Assembly (NCBI GenBank): GCA_963789515.1
Contig: CAWBKW010000001.1
Span: forward strand, 1 to 64,000
Direction: 5' to 3'
DNA: 64,000 nt
Origin: JBAXEO01 sp963789515
GTDB taxonomy: Bacteria > Actinomycetota > Coriobacteriia > Anaerosomatales > JAAXUF01
Shown here in pieces: positions 1 to 8,982 of the stretch. The notes below the pieces were generated by a model. That model was given only the letters and a program-made list of their open reading frames with translations, ran no database searches and was not told the DNA's origin. Both the position numbers and the translations under genes were made by a program. Numbering within the stretch: the first letter of the stretch is position 1; every line of letters starts with the position of its first letter.

Positions 1-145
1 AGGCGTCGGCGGCGAGTGAGGTTGGCGGGGGTTGCTGGGACGTCGTGCGCAAAGGGTAAGGGCCGGGGCAGCAGCCGAACATTTCGTGGAAGGCTTGGCT
101 GAAATGGCTGAGGCTGACACCGGCGGCTGGTTTAAGCGTGGCCAT
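1..145 (-). pseudogene. AraC/XylS-type helix-turn-helix fragment, runs off the left edge
   Basis: Read from 145 down to 1, the minus strand encodes the second helix-turn-helix of an AraC-family DNA-binding domain, with the hallmark 'HFSQAFHEMFG' followed by a Cys-Cys-Pro turn and a Pro/Tyr segment. The frame can be opened only back to an in-frame TGA at 185-187, so the upstream half of the domain and any ligand-binding part are missing. The piece is therefore a remnant or lies behind a frameshift. It sits head-to-head with the next gene. A second AraC fragment lies at 2628-2840. Family assignment is fairly sure; functional status is not. Confidence 0.42.
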
Positions 146-261
146 GCAAACAAACAAAGGAAGGTACCTTAATGAGAGTGTTTCTCAATTCTTTTTGGGG
201 CTCGTGTTGGGTGTTGAGGCGTCTTGACAAGTGGCAGTTGGAGCGGATGCTAACGGCAACT

Positions 262-818
262 ATGACGAAGCTGAAGGTATTCTGTGTATGTCTGGCTGGC
301 TCAATCAGCACCCTGGGGGCGTTGGCGGCGGACTCGGCCAGCCAGCCTCCGGGCGGGAAAGAGGCCAAGCCGGGATCATTCCAGATTCGGAACCAGAAAT
401 ATGGCAACCTGCTGCGGCCCGAGGAAGCCAACAGCGCTGACGGGACACGGATCGTGCTTTATCCGGCGCAACCGTGGAAGTGCGTGACGTGGAAACTGCA
501 TGGAACCGGCGATTCGAAGTTTCAGCTCCAAAACCATTTCACGGGCAAGACGTTCGCCGCCGAGGCCGGAGCCGACACAGCGACGCGGCGGTGACGCAGG
601 TGCCTTTTTCAAAGAAGCCGGAGGAACGGCCGACGTGGCAACTGGCAAAGCTGGCCGATGGCACCTATAAGATCACGGATACCAGGTCCGGGAAGGCGTT
701 GACGGCGGTGAAGGAGGAGACGGGGTCCGGAGTGAAGATCGTGGCGCGGGCGTGGCGCGAGGGGGCCGATCAGAAATGGGAGCTGATCGAGATCGATCCC
801 AAGCAGTGGACGATGTGA
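262..818 (+). CDS. Secreted ricin-type beta-trefoil-like protein (frameshifted)
   Basis: The N-terminus (from ATG 262) has a Lys, a hydrophobic core and an Ala-Leu-Ala-Ala cleavage region, that is, a Sec signal peptide. The rest shows the Q/W-type repeats of a ricin-B lectin or RICIN-like fold ('YGNLLRPEE', 'KFQLQNH', 'QKWELIEID'). Such domains bind carbohydrate in other proteins, and no catalytic domain is visible. One base shift near 575 is needed to join the first part (ending at 'EAGAD') to the second part (starting 'AAVTQVPF'), which continues cleanly to a stop at 818. An alternative in-frame ATG lies at 247. No good Shine-Dalgarno is visible. Product length is about 185 residues. Confidence 0.6.
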
Positions 819-893
819 GAAGCCGGGTCCCTCACGGAGACTCGGGTCCTACGGGCTTACTGATGATCGATTACCGGGCTCCGACGCGCTGGC

Positions 894-1623
894 TCAAAAG
901 TACTTGCGCAAGGACTGCGGCTCTTCGGGTCCAGCCGGGACATAGGTGTGTTCACCCCGGGTCCAACTCACTGTGTGGAGTTCCGAGGTGCTGGAAAGCT
1001 GCGGCGTCTCGGCGGGAGGGTCTTTCAGGGCCGAGCGCCCCATGACGAAAAGGAAGAGCCTTTGGTTGTCGCCACGATTGAAACATACGATGGCGATGGG
1101 ATGGCTGCGCCACTGGGAGCAGCTGCCGCCGGTCAATTGCAGCTTCTCCAACCCGAGGGTCAATTCATAGTCGTCGTGGGCACCTTTGCTAGCGATAAAC
1201 TGACGCAGCTGCCGCATGTCCCTGGTAACCAGGTCCATTGGGTACTGGAGCGAGGCCGTTCTCACGGTCCAATCGTGGAAATGAGTGAATGGGTGCGGCC
1301 TGTCCGGCTTTAGCCAGAAGGCTGCCAGGCCGAGAAGCAAGACCAACGCTGCGGGTACCAGCAAAACCGGCCGCTGCCACCAGATTGACGGGCGGACGAT
1401 TTTCTGTTCCGCCAACAACGTGGCCTTAAGCTGCAGAGGCACATGAATCTGCCGGAGTTTGGCGCGCATGGCCGTTTGGAAGGCGCAATGTCGCTCAAAC
1501 CAGCGAGCCAGCTCCGGGTCTCGCCGGGCCACCTCGACAGCCGCGAGCCACCTGCGGGTCTTCCGCGTCGGCCGTTCCGGGCCGATAGAGGAGGAGAATC
1601 TCTTTGGCTTGGCTGGGGGTCAT
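894..1623 (-). CDS. Anti-sigma factor, single-pass membrane protein (frameshifted near its start)
   Basis: The start ATG (1623-1621) overlaps the stop of the sigma-factor gene upstream as ATGA, so the two are translationally coupled. The first ~30 residues ('MTPSQAKEILLLYRPG...') are in a different frame from the body ('RRDPELARWFERH'), so one base shift near 1535-1555 is required. The cytoplasmic N-terminal part has the conserved Asp-Pro-Glu-Leu-x-x-Trp-Phe segment seen in Verrucomicrobial anti-sigma proteins. A single membrane helix follows ('VLLVPAALVLLLGLAAFWL'), then a periplasmic domain of about 120 residues. By position and topology it should hold the ECF sigma factor at the membrane until a signal releases it. 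The signal is unknown. Confidence 0.72.
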
Positions 1624-2180
1624 GTGTCCTTCCGTTTCAGGGCCGTCGGCGGCGCGGCCGAGCGCCGGACCAGTTCCTTTAGCTGCGCCAAGCCGCGTGC
1701 GATGCGAGATTTGACCGTCCCGAGGGGAACCTCGAGGATTCTGGCGATTTCGTTATAGGAGTAATCTTCGAGGTAGAACAGGGCGACCGCCGCCTGGTAT
1801 TGCGGATCCACCTGGGCGAGCAACTCGAGGACCGCCTGCGCGTCCAGGTGGTTCACCAGTTCCGGCTCCACAGGGGGCAGGTCGGCTTCCGCCTCGCTGA
1901 TTTCCAGGTGCGGGAAGCGGACAAGGTGGCGCTGGGATTGCAGGAAAGACCGGTGCAACGCGGTGAACAGCCACGACTTCACCTTGGAGGGGTTCTGCAA
2001 CTGATGACCTTTGGTCGCCCAAGTCAGGTAGGTCTCCTGCACCAGGTCGGCGGCATCGGCTTCTACGCGCGTCAAGCTCATGGCAAACCGGTAGAGGGGG
2101 CCGTAAAACTGGTCCACCAGCGTCTGGTAGTCCAAGCGGCCCTGCCCCGGCGCTTGTTCATATGAGGTGCGAGCAGACAC
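1620..2180 (-). CDS. ECF-type RNA polymerase sigma factor
   Basis: This 186-residue protein has the two-domain layout of sigma-70 group 4 factors. Region 2 is at ~25-95 ('FYGPLYRFAMSLTR', 'DLVQETYLTW') and contacts the -10 element. Region 4 is at ~120-175 ('YLEDYSYNEIARILEVPLGTVKSRI') and contacts the -35 element. It lacks regions 1 and 3, as expected for ECF factors, and the length is typical. The overlap with the downstream anti-sigma gene (ATGA) makes a regulator pair. Its target genes are not identifiable here, although the nearby exported proteins are candidates. Confidence 0.88.
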   Translation of the reverse strand: MSARTSYEQAPGQGRLDYQTLVDQFYGPLYRFAMSLTRVEADAADLVQETYLTWATKGHQLQNPSKVKSWLFTALHRSFLQSQRHLVRFPHLEISEAEADLPPVEPELVNHLDAQAVLELLAQVDPQYQAAVALFYLEDYSYNEIARILEVPLGTVKSRIARGLAQLKELVRRSAAPPTALKRKDT

Positions 2181-2410
2181 AAAGGTTTCCGGAAACCTGC
2201 TTCAGGCCAAAAACCCGATGGCGTACTTGAATATACCGGAGAGCCGGTGCGAGGCGAGGGTAAAATACTGCCGGCGGAAGATATCTCACCGATCGCAACC
2301 TACCGAAGTGGCCCGGCGTTTAGCGGGTCGAAAAGGCAGGTTGCGCTCGGGGGAGAAAGATGACCTTTCAGCTAGCCAGAGGGATGGGAGGGTGGAGGCC
2401 GCGTTAGGGA

Positions 2411-2629
2411 GCATGCGATAAGCCCGGGAACCAAAATGCTCCGTCGAGCATCTTATATACAGGAATCGGATTATGCGGGAAAACCCGTTATGCTTTGGGG
2501 CGGTGGTGTGCCGGCTGGTCCCGGTGGCGGTGGCTGTTCTGCTTCTCAGCGCCGGGGAAGTGGGACGCGGGTCGGTTCTGCTGTTTGACTCGTTTGGCCT
2601 GGGCACCACGAACAACCCGCGCCTGGACA
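2411..2629 (+). pseudogene. Truncated duplicate of the 5' end of the DUF4082 gene at 9752
   Basis: This stretch is a close copy of 9691-9911. It has the same leader ('AAGCCCGGGAACCAAAA'), the same start context, and a signal peptide from ATG 2473 ('MRENPLCFGAVV...LLFDSFGLGTTNNPRLDS'). At about 2628 the similarity stops abruptly, in the middle of a codon run, and an AraC-type coding fragment begins. Only about 50 residues of the original secreted protein remain, so this copy cannot make it. Either the 5' end was duplicated onto another gene or the assembly is misjoined here. Confidence 0.72.
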
Positions 2630-2840
2630 GCGTTTCAAGGAGGCGACTGGGATGACCTTTATTGATTACCCAGGGAGTGTCCGGGTCGAGAAAGCGAAGA
2701 ATCTTCTGCAACACCCGAACCAGCGCGTCAGCGCGATCGCTTTGGAAGTCGGCTTCCAATCGGTCTCTCAATTCAACCGCACCTTCAAGAAAGTCACCGG
2801 CCGATCGCCGAAACAACTGCGGTCGAGACAGAGGCGATAA
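2628..2840 (+). pseudogene. AraC-family DNA-binding domain fragment (C-terminal half)
   Basis: Starting exactly where the duplicated signal-peptide fragment ends, codons 'QRFKEATGMTF' lead into 'VRVEKAKNLL', 'AIALEVGFQSVSQFNRTFKKVTG' (two overlapping windows of the second helix-turn-helix) and a stop at 2840. This is the last ~70 residues of an AraC/XylS regulator. There is no proper start: the ATG at 2652 lies inside the conserved domain. The first HTH and the sensor region are missing, so it is a remnant. Confidence 0.68.
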
Positions 2841-3403
2841 GCGCTGCATTGGTCCGCGACCCGGGCCGGCGACAGGTTCAGTCGCAGGGCTTCCACCGGA
2901 GCCGGTTCTGTGCCGGCGACCAGGTGCGGCGGTCCCAGTAAGGAGTCGGCGGGGTCCGCCTCGCGCGGAACTTGAACCCGCTCCACCCACGAAGTTTGGG
3001 CACCCGCACTCGGCGCGACTTTGCGGGGCCTGCGTTGCGGAAACGATTGGTCTTCATCATCTGTCCTTTCGGTTCTTGGTTGCTTTGACTCACATTGCCA
3101 TTCTACCCGCTCTTGTACTCTATGTGAGCGATGAACGGGGCTTTGGGTTCCCGGAGCCCATCGCGCGGGCGGCGAGGTAGGCGACTCAACCACTGATCGG
3201 ACGAGTGATCGTCTGACGGCTCACCTGGCCCATGATTCGTGAATGATGCCTTCCGGAACTTTTCTAAAGCGGGAATCGCTGGGATCGGTTGGGGAGCGGG
3301 TTCGCAGAACCGGCGTCGGTGGCCAGGGGAACAAAAGTGCGAGTGGCGCCTCGTACAAGGTGGTGAACCGCGAGGTTCAAATTGAAGAAAGGAAAAATAA
3401 ATT
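2841..3403. other. Non-coding or decayed stretch upstream of the ferritin-like gene
   Basis: No convincing gene fills these ~560 bases. On the minus strand there is a Shine-Dalgarno-like GAAAGGACAG followed by ATG near 3059, with a short basic reading frame down to about 2878, but it resembles no family I know. The last ~60 bases are A/T-rich relative to the surroundings and hold the ribosome-binding site (GAAGAAAGGA) for the gene at 3404. The promoter of that gene is probably within 3200-3390, but I cannot place -35/-10 boxes with confidence. Confidence 0.3.
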
Positions 3404-4594
3404 ATGGATAAGATTAGAAATGAAACGAGAGGGCCGGGACGAGACCGGCTTTCAATCAGGAGCGGAACCTCGGCAGAGAACGGCACACGTCCGGCGGGCA
3501 GGCTCAGCCGCCGTTCGTTTTTGCACACGGGCCTGGCCGTCGGCGCCGGGACGGTCGCGGTGGGGTTGTTACCCAGCCGGGCCGACGGCCGTCGAGGCGG
3601 GCTGACAAAGGGAGACGAAGCGATCCTGCGGTTCCTGTCGGCCGCGGAGATCCTTGAGACGGATGCATGGCAGCAGTACAACGAACTGTGTGGCGTGCAG
3701 GACAGCGAGGTGCCGGGCGGGACCGGGAACGTACTCTTCACGGCTGCCCTCAGCGTGCTGGATTCGGACATGGCCCAGTACGTTCACGACAACACGGAGG
3801 ATGAGTTCACTCACTTCACGTTCATCAACGCCTACCTGGTGGCGCACGGCGGGAAGCCGGTGAGCCTGGACAAGTATCGGACGTTACCGAGCAGCAAGGC
3901 GACCGGAGCGCAGCAGATCGGGCGGCTGACCAACCTCATGCAACTCAGCGTGGACACCACCTGGTGGACGCGTTACCGGAGCCGGACCAAGAATCCGGAT
4001 TTCGGCGATACCCTCCCACAGGCGGTTCCGGGCCTGGTGATGGGGCAGTTTCCGGCCATTCCCCGAACCAATGCGGACCTGGCGCCGATGGACCATCTCC
4101 AAGCGATCGCGAACACGGCCGGATTTCACTTCGCGATGATCGAGCAAGGCGGCACCAGCCTTTACCCGTCGCTGGCGCAGCGGGTGACGGATACGGAGGT
4201 GCTGCGCGTCCTGCTGAGCATCGGGCCGACGGAGGCGATGCACTTCCAGACGTGGCAGGACAAGGCGGGCAATGCGCCGCCACTGACGGACCCCACCAAC
4301 GGGCTGGTGTTTCCCGACCTGAATTCCCCGCCCTTTGGCGGCGAGGACTTTCAGACGAACCTGATCATGCCTGAGCCGACGATATTCCTGGACCGGAAGT
4401 TCCCGGTCTGCTCCATCGTGCGGCCGACGGGGACCGAGGGTGCCGCGATGGGTGCGGTGAAGTTCCTGACGGACACCGGGCTATTTGTCGGCCAGTCGGC
4501 TGAGTTCTTCGCGGTTATGAGGGAACTGGCACGGGAAGCGGATGCGGCGCGAAATGAGGGTGACCAGGGCGGGCGCGGCCGAGGGAGAGATTGA
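3404..4594 (+). CDS. Tat-exported ferritin-like domain protein
   Basis: The 396-residue product starts with a long basic n-region and a twin-arginine motif ('LSRRSFLHTG', residues ~34-43), followed by a hydrophobic stretch and an Ala-Asp cleavage region. It is therefore exported folded by Tat, which suits a metal cofactor. The mature part carries the helix-bundle carboxylate/His signatures of ferritin-like proteins: 'AEILETDAW', 'EDEFTHFTF' and, about 150 residues later, 'TEAMHFQTW'. Proteins of this family (PF13668-like) are common in soil bacteria and their reaction is unknown. The ATG has a good Shine-Dalgarno (GAAAGGA). No frameshift is needed. The C-terminus ends in a Gly/Arg-rich tail. 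Confidence 0.8.
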   Translation: MDKIRNETRGPGRDRLSIRSGTSAENGTRPAGRLSRRSFLHTGLAVGAGTVAVGLLPSRADGRRGGLTKGDEAILRFLSAAEILETDAWQQYNELCGVQDSEVPGGTGNVLFTAALSVLDSDMAQYVHDNTEDEFTHFTFINAYLVAHGGKPVSLDKYRTLPSSKATGAQQIGRLTNLMQLSVDTTWWTRYRSRTKNPDFGDTLPQAVPGLVMGQFPAIPRTNADLAPMDHLQAIANTAGFHFAMIEQGGTSLYPSLAQRVTDTEVLRVLLSIGPTEAMHFQTWQDKAGNAPPLTDPTNGLVFPDLNSPPFGGEDFQTNLIMPEPTIFLDRKFPVCSIVRPTGTEGAAMGAVKFLTDTGLFVGQSAEFFAVMRELAREADAARNEGDQGGRGRGRD

Positions 4595-4722
4595 ACGCTT
4601 CGGGGGTGCGAGCAGGGCACGCTCCAGGAACTCGCGCTCAGAGTGGCTCCGCCGCATCCCCGGCCGACGTGAGGTGAGAGCCGCTTGCTGCCGCCGGGGT
4701 TGTGGCGGAGGCCAAGAGGCAG

Positions 4723-5540
4723 ATGAAGCAACTCGTGTCGGGCAGCCTTTGCCTGTTCTCGCTGGCGATGCTGCTGTCGGCCGACGGCGGCCGCGGGCGA
4801 TCGTTTGGCGCCGAGCCACCGAAGGCCGGCGGCTTGGAGTTGAATTACGAGGAGCCCAAAGATCTGAGCGGCGCAATTTACGTGCAGCCGTTTGACGGCA
4901 AGAACCTCCTGTTCAACTTCAAGCGAGTGGCGAGCCGCTCCGGCACGACGCTGAAGGTGCAGCGCAACTACACGTATCCGGATGGGCGGCTGGCGGTTCG
5001 AGAACGGGTCGTTTACGAGGGGGCCGCGCTGGTCTCATATGAGCTGGAGGACCTGCAAACCGGCGCGGTTGGCAGCGCGAGAATCCGGCGAGCCGCGGAT
5101 AACCCGGCCCAAGGCAGCATCCGGTTTGAGTACCGCAAGCGGGCGGGCGACCGTCCGAGGGCGCGCAGCGAAGCCATGAGGGAGAATACGCTGATCAGTG
5201 ACATGGTTGGGCCGTTCCTGAAGTCGCATTGGGATGAACTTGTGCGGGGGGAAGAGGTTCATTGCCGCTTGATCGTTGTGCCGCGAAGGGAGACTGTGGG
5301 GTTCACCTTCGTCAAACCCTCAGAGCCCGCAGGCCAAGGCGGGGACGCGCTCACCGTGAGAATGGAGGCCAGCAGCCCGTTCGTGGCGGCATTGGTTGAC
5401 CCGCTGGTTTTCAAGATCGAAAAGGCCGCACCCCACCGCGTATGCAGTATTTTGGGCGCACGACGCCCAAAATCCAGGCGGGGAGCAAATGGAAAGACCT
5501 GGACGCGGTGACTGTGTTTGATTGGGGGTTGGCGCGTTGA
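4723..5540 (+). CDS. Secreted hypothetical protein (frameshift near C-terminus)
   Basis: From ATG 4723 the protein has a signal peptide ('MKQLVSGSLCLFSLAMLLSA'), then ~230 residues of mixed beta-rich sequence with no named domain. One base shift near 5442 is needed. The uncorrected frame ends at 5511 in basic, low-complexity residues, whereas the shifted frame reads 'MQYFGRTTPKIQAG...DLDAVTVFDW' and stops at 5540. That ending is familiar from homologous uncharacterised Verrucomicrobial exported proteins. A perfect 9-bp inverted repeat (TTTTGGGCG...CGCCCAAAA, ~5451-5473) lies inside the coding sequence right beside the shift. Function unknown. Confidence 0.62.
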
Positions 5541-5874
5541 GATCGTGCGCCCAGGAGCCGGTGGCGCGAGGCAAGGGTGAGACTCTGGCCGGCGGAAAAC
5601 ACTCTTCGAGTTTCCGGGAACCCCTAAGGCTTCTTATGCATCCCATTAGCATGAAACGATGGCACGCGCGAGCGGTACCGGGAACGGGCAAGCCCGGGCC
5701 GAGACGCATACCGATCAAGGCTCGGGAAGAAAGCCAGGGCGAGGTGCTTGTGGTTTGGGGTGCAGACCTCGTTGCCGGCGCGGGGGCGTTGGGGAGTGGA
5801 CAGATGACTACAGCTCGGCGCCTACGCCTACAGAATAGAAACCGCATCACACGTTATGAGAGAAAGGATAGAAT
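5541..5874. other. Intergenic region with a dispersed repeat copy
   Basis: No coding sequence is evident in these ~330 bases. They contain one copy of a short repeat (5611-5664, listed separately). The last bases hold a ribosome-binding site, GAGAAAGGATAGAAT, directly before ATG 5875. The same GAAAGGATAGA string precedes the gene starting at 7868, so the two genes share a translation-initiation leader. Confidence 0.5.
5611..5664. repeat. Short dispersed repeat, copy 1
   Basis: TTTCCGGGAACC, ~12 variable bases, then TATGCATCCCA, two variable bases, GCATGAA, one variable base, CGATGGCAC. The same order and spacing occur at 18,662-18,715. Both copies are intergenic and can be read as 'MHPxSM(N/K)RWH'. 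They look like members of a dispersed family rather than genes. Confidence 0.6.
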
Positions 5875-7663
5875 ATGAGAAATAGAACGCATTTTCCGAA
5901 AACACCCCTCCGCGCCGAATCGCGCGCAGCTAGACAGCAAGAACCCGTCCGCTCTGCGGGCGGACACGTCCGCATGTCCCGGATCAGGCCGGAGCAGCCC
6001 GGTTTGACGGGATCCAATCGGCTCCCGGCAGGCGCAGTTTTTGCCGCGGTATTGGCCGTTTGTCTGGGCATCAGCCCGCCGGCCGTCCAGGCCGTGAATC
6101 CCTCGGTGGTCGATACCAACCTGGCCGTCCGGACGGTCGTGACCAATCTGGAGCAGCCCATCGCGATGGCCTTCCTTGGGCCGGATGACTTCCTGGTGAC
6201 CGAGAAGGCAAGCGGCAAAGTGAAGCATGTCGTTAATGGAGTCGTGACCGCCACCGCGCTCGACCTGAACGTGAATTCCTTCTCGGAGCGCGGGCTGCTG
6301 GGGATTGCGCTGCATCCGCGGTTCAAGCACAACCATCTGGTCTATTTGTACTGGACCGAGAGCAGCACGAACCGGGATTCGACGGTCGCGGCCGAGGTCG
6401 GCAACCCGGACTCCCCTTACCCGCCCGGCACACCGCAGCCGCTGGGAAACCGTGTGGACCGGTTCGTTTGGGACGCGGCGACGGAGTCGCTGACCTTCGA
6501 CGGTAATCTCATCCGACTGCACGCCTACCAGGCTGATGCCGGTCAACCGCTGCGCGGAAACCACAACGGCGGCCTGATCCGCTTTCAGGAGCGTCAGGAC
6601 GACGGTGACAGAGATGGCGACCGGAACGATAACAACGGTCAGGGCAAGCACCGCGGTTGGAACAAGGACAACGACCGGGGCAAGCACCACGGTCGAGCCG
6701 ACGACCACGACGCGGCCAGGCTCTTCATCATTATTGGCGACAACGGCCGGCGCGGCGTGATGCAAAACCTGATCAACGGACCGTTTGGTCCCGGCATCCC
6801 GGACGACCAGTTCGGCGGCCCGGAACCGGACAACAATCACCTCACGGGGGTGGTGCTGCGGTTGAATGACGACGGCACGACTCCGGAAGACAACCCCTTC
6901 TTCGACCTGGGGGCGGCACTAGGCGGGGAGGAGGGCGCCAACATCCAGAAGGTCTTCGCCTATGGGATCCGCAACAGCTTCGGGCTGGCGGTAGATCCCT
7001 GGACGGGGCGGCTCTGGGAGTCCGAGAACGGCGACGACGCTTTCGACGAGATGAACCGGATCGAGGCCGGACATAACGGTGGCTGGATCCAGATCATGGG
7101 GCCGGCGGGGCGGGTTAGCCAGTTCAAAGCGATCGAAACCAGTCCCCAGTTCTTCGGCCTACAGCAGATTCGCTGGTCTCCCACCAACATTGCCGACACG
7201 GCGAGCGAGGCCCTGGCGCGGCTGGTCATGCTGCCGGGCTCGCACTATGCCGACCCTGAGTTCAGTTGGAAGTACGCGTTGGCGCCCGCGGGCATCGGGT
7301 TCATGGGCGACGACTCGTTGGGCAAGCAGGACCGAGGGCGACCTGTTCGTCGGAGCCTCCCGGACGTTCCTGGAGAACGGGTACTTGTTTAGATTCAAAT
7401 TCACACGGGACCGGCTTCATTTCGCGCTGTCCGACCCACGGCTGGCGGACCTGGTGGCCGACAACACGAACAAGTTCGAAATCACCGAGAGCGAATCTCT
7501 CCTGTTTGGTAGTGGTTTTGGCATCGGCACAGATGTCGAAACCGGCCCGAGCGGGAACCTGTTCGTTGTTTCGACCAGCGACGGCGCCGTTTATGAAGTT
7601 TACCGGGTGGCCAAAGGCCCCGCCGGAGACAACAGGGTGGGTCACCGACGAGGCGAACACTAG
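5875..7663 (+). CDS. PQQ-dependent sugar dehydrogenase-like protein (glucose/sorbosone dehydrogenase family), frameshifted
   Basis: Exported beta-propeller protein of the soluble glucose/sorbosone dehydrogenase (GSDH) family, which oxidises sugars with PQQ and calcium in the periplasm. Typical propeller landmarks are present: 'LEQPIAMAFLGPD', 'ERGLLGIALHPRF', 'RGNHNGGLIRF', 'VFAYGIRNSFGLAVDP', 'DEMNRIEAGHNGGWIQ' and 'GDLFVGA'. A long n-region precedes the hydrophobic signal segment (~residues 52-75). An unusual Asp/His/Lys-rich insert of about 40 residues (6595-6715) interrupts the propeller after 'LIRFQER'. A base shift near 7335 is required: the first frame decays after 'LGKQDRG', while the other frame continues 'GDLFVGASRTF' to 7663. 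The C-terminal end may be slightly off. Confidence 0.78.
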
Positions 7664-7867
7664 CCTGCGGCTAGACTGAGCAGGCGCTCCCCGCTAACCA
7701 GGACCGCATCACCCCGAACGAACAGTGGCGCGACCGGGAAGCCTGCCATCAACTCGGGCACCAAACCAGCCCTCCAAACCTCGTGCAAACGGCAATCGAT
7801 CTATGAAGTAGCTCCTTCATCTCGTAAAAACCAAGAGCAAGAACAAATAGAACGCGAAAGGATAGAT

Positions 7868-8959
7868 ACGAAAAGACAACTGAAATTCAACAGCACAACT
7901 GCCCTGGCGATCGCCAGCCTGGCATCCGGACTCGCCTTCACAGCAATGGCGGCCAGCCCTGGCGGCTACCGCCAGATCAACCTCGTTTCTGACCAAACTG
8001 GAATGGCCCGCTTTATGGACGCGAACCTGGTCAATCCCTGGGGCCTTCTGACAGGCGCTGGGGGCCATCTCGTCGTGGCTGACAACCATGCGGGTGTGGC
8101 CACCTTTTACAATCCCGCCGGGCATCCGGCGGCGATGACCATCACGATTCCCGCCCCTGATGGATCGCCGGGAGGTGCGGTGACGGACCTGGCATTGAAC
8201 CGGTCCGGGAGGAGCTTCATTATCAGGAGCGGTGAGCGCCAAGGTGAAAGCACTCTGCTATTCGTCACGGAGGATGGCACGATTGCGGGCTGGAACCATG
8301 AAGTCCACCCTGACCAGGCATTGATTGCCGTGGACAACTCAGCGGTGGGCGCGATCTACAAGAGCATGGCGCTGGCGGCAACCCCTCAAGGACCCCGACT
8401 GTATGCGGCCAACTTTGGCCAAGGTGTCGTCGAAATGTATGACGGCGGATTCCACCTGGTGAAGTCCTTCACGGATGCAGCCCTGGCGGGCGCCAGCTAT
8501 GCCCCGTTTGGCGTCCGCGTCATCGGCGGAAACTTGTTCGTCACCTATGCGTTCAAGGCAGCCCCCGGAGACGGCGATGAAACCGCCGGCCCCGGCTTGG
8601 GCTACGTGGATGTGTTCGACCGTGAGGGCACCTTCGTGCGGCGTTTCGCGTCGCAGGGGACGCTGAATGCGCCGTGGGGATTGGCGCTGGCCCCGCGCAG
8701 CTTCGGCCGGTTTGGCGGCGCGCTCCTGGTCGGCAACTTCGGCGACGGGACGATCAATGCGTACCAGCCGCACACCGGCGCGTTCCTGGGACAACTCTCG
8801 GATTCTCACGGAACGGTGATCCAGATTGAAGGACTCTGGGGACTGGCGTTCCGATCGGAAGGCGGTTCGCTCTACTTCACCGCCGGTCCGAACGACGAGA
8901 GCCATGGTCTCTTGGGAGTTCTGCAGGCTCACGGCGTGGGCAGCCGAATGGGAGACTGA
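7868..8959 (+). CDS. TIGR03118-family exported protein
   Basis: The body from residue ~27 matches the TIGR03118 family of exported proteins of unknown role: 'YRQINLVSDQTGMA', 'LVNPWGLLTG', 'YAANFGQGVVEMYDG', 'LNAPWGLALAP', 'GNFGDGTINAY', 'GLWGLAFRSEGGSLYFTAGP'. It is probably a beta-propeller. The first ATG in this frame is at 7946, but upstream codons encode a textbook signal peptide ('KRQLKFNSTTALAIASLASG'). A ribosome-binding site GAAAGGATAGAT sits just before an ACG codon at 7868, where ATG would be expected. I therefore place the start at 7868 and suspect a T-to-C error or mutation. It follows the PQQ dehydrogenase gene and precedes a cupredoxin, all exported. Confidence 0.8.
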   Translation, partial: TKRQLKFNSTTALAIASLASGLAFTAMAASPGGYRQINLVSDQTGMARFMDANLVNPWGLLTGAGGHLVVADNHAGVATFYNPAGHPAAMTITIPAPDGSPGGAVTDLALNRSGRSFIIRSGERQGESTLLFVTEDGTIAGWNHEVHPDQALIAVDNSAVGAIYKSMALAATPQGPRLYAANFGQGVVEMYDGGFHLVKSFTDAALAGASYAPFGVRVIGGNLFVTYAFKAAPGDGDETAGPGLGYVDVFDREGTFVRRFASQGTLNAPWGLALAPRSFGRFGGALLVGNFGDGTINAYQPHTGAFLGQLSDSHGTVIQIEGLWGLAFRSEGGSLYFTAGPNDESHGLLGVLQAHGVGSRMGD

Positions 8960-8982
8960 ACAACAGTACTGGATCAAACCCT

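Noticed and set aside
2286..2990. 234-codon minus-strand frame over the AraC and duplicated fragments
   Set aside because: It is antisense to two recognisable plus-strand fragments and has no domain of its own.
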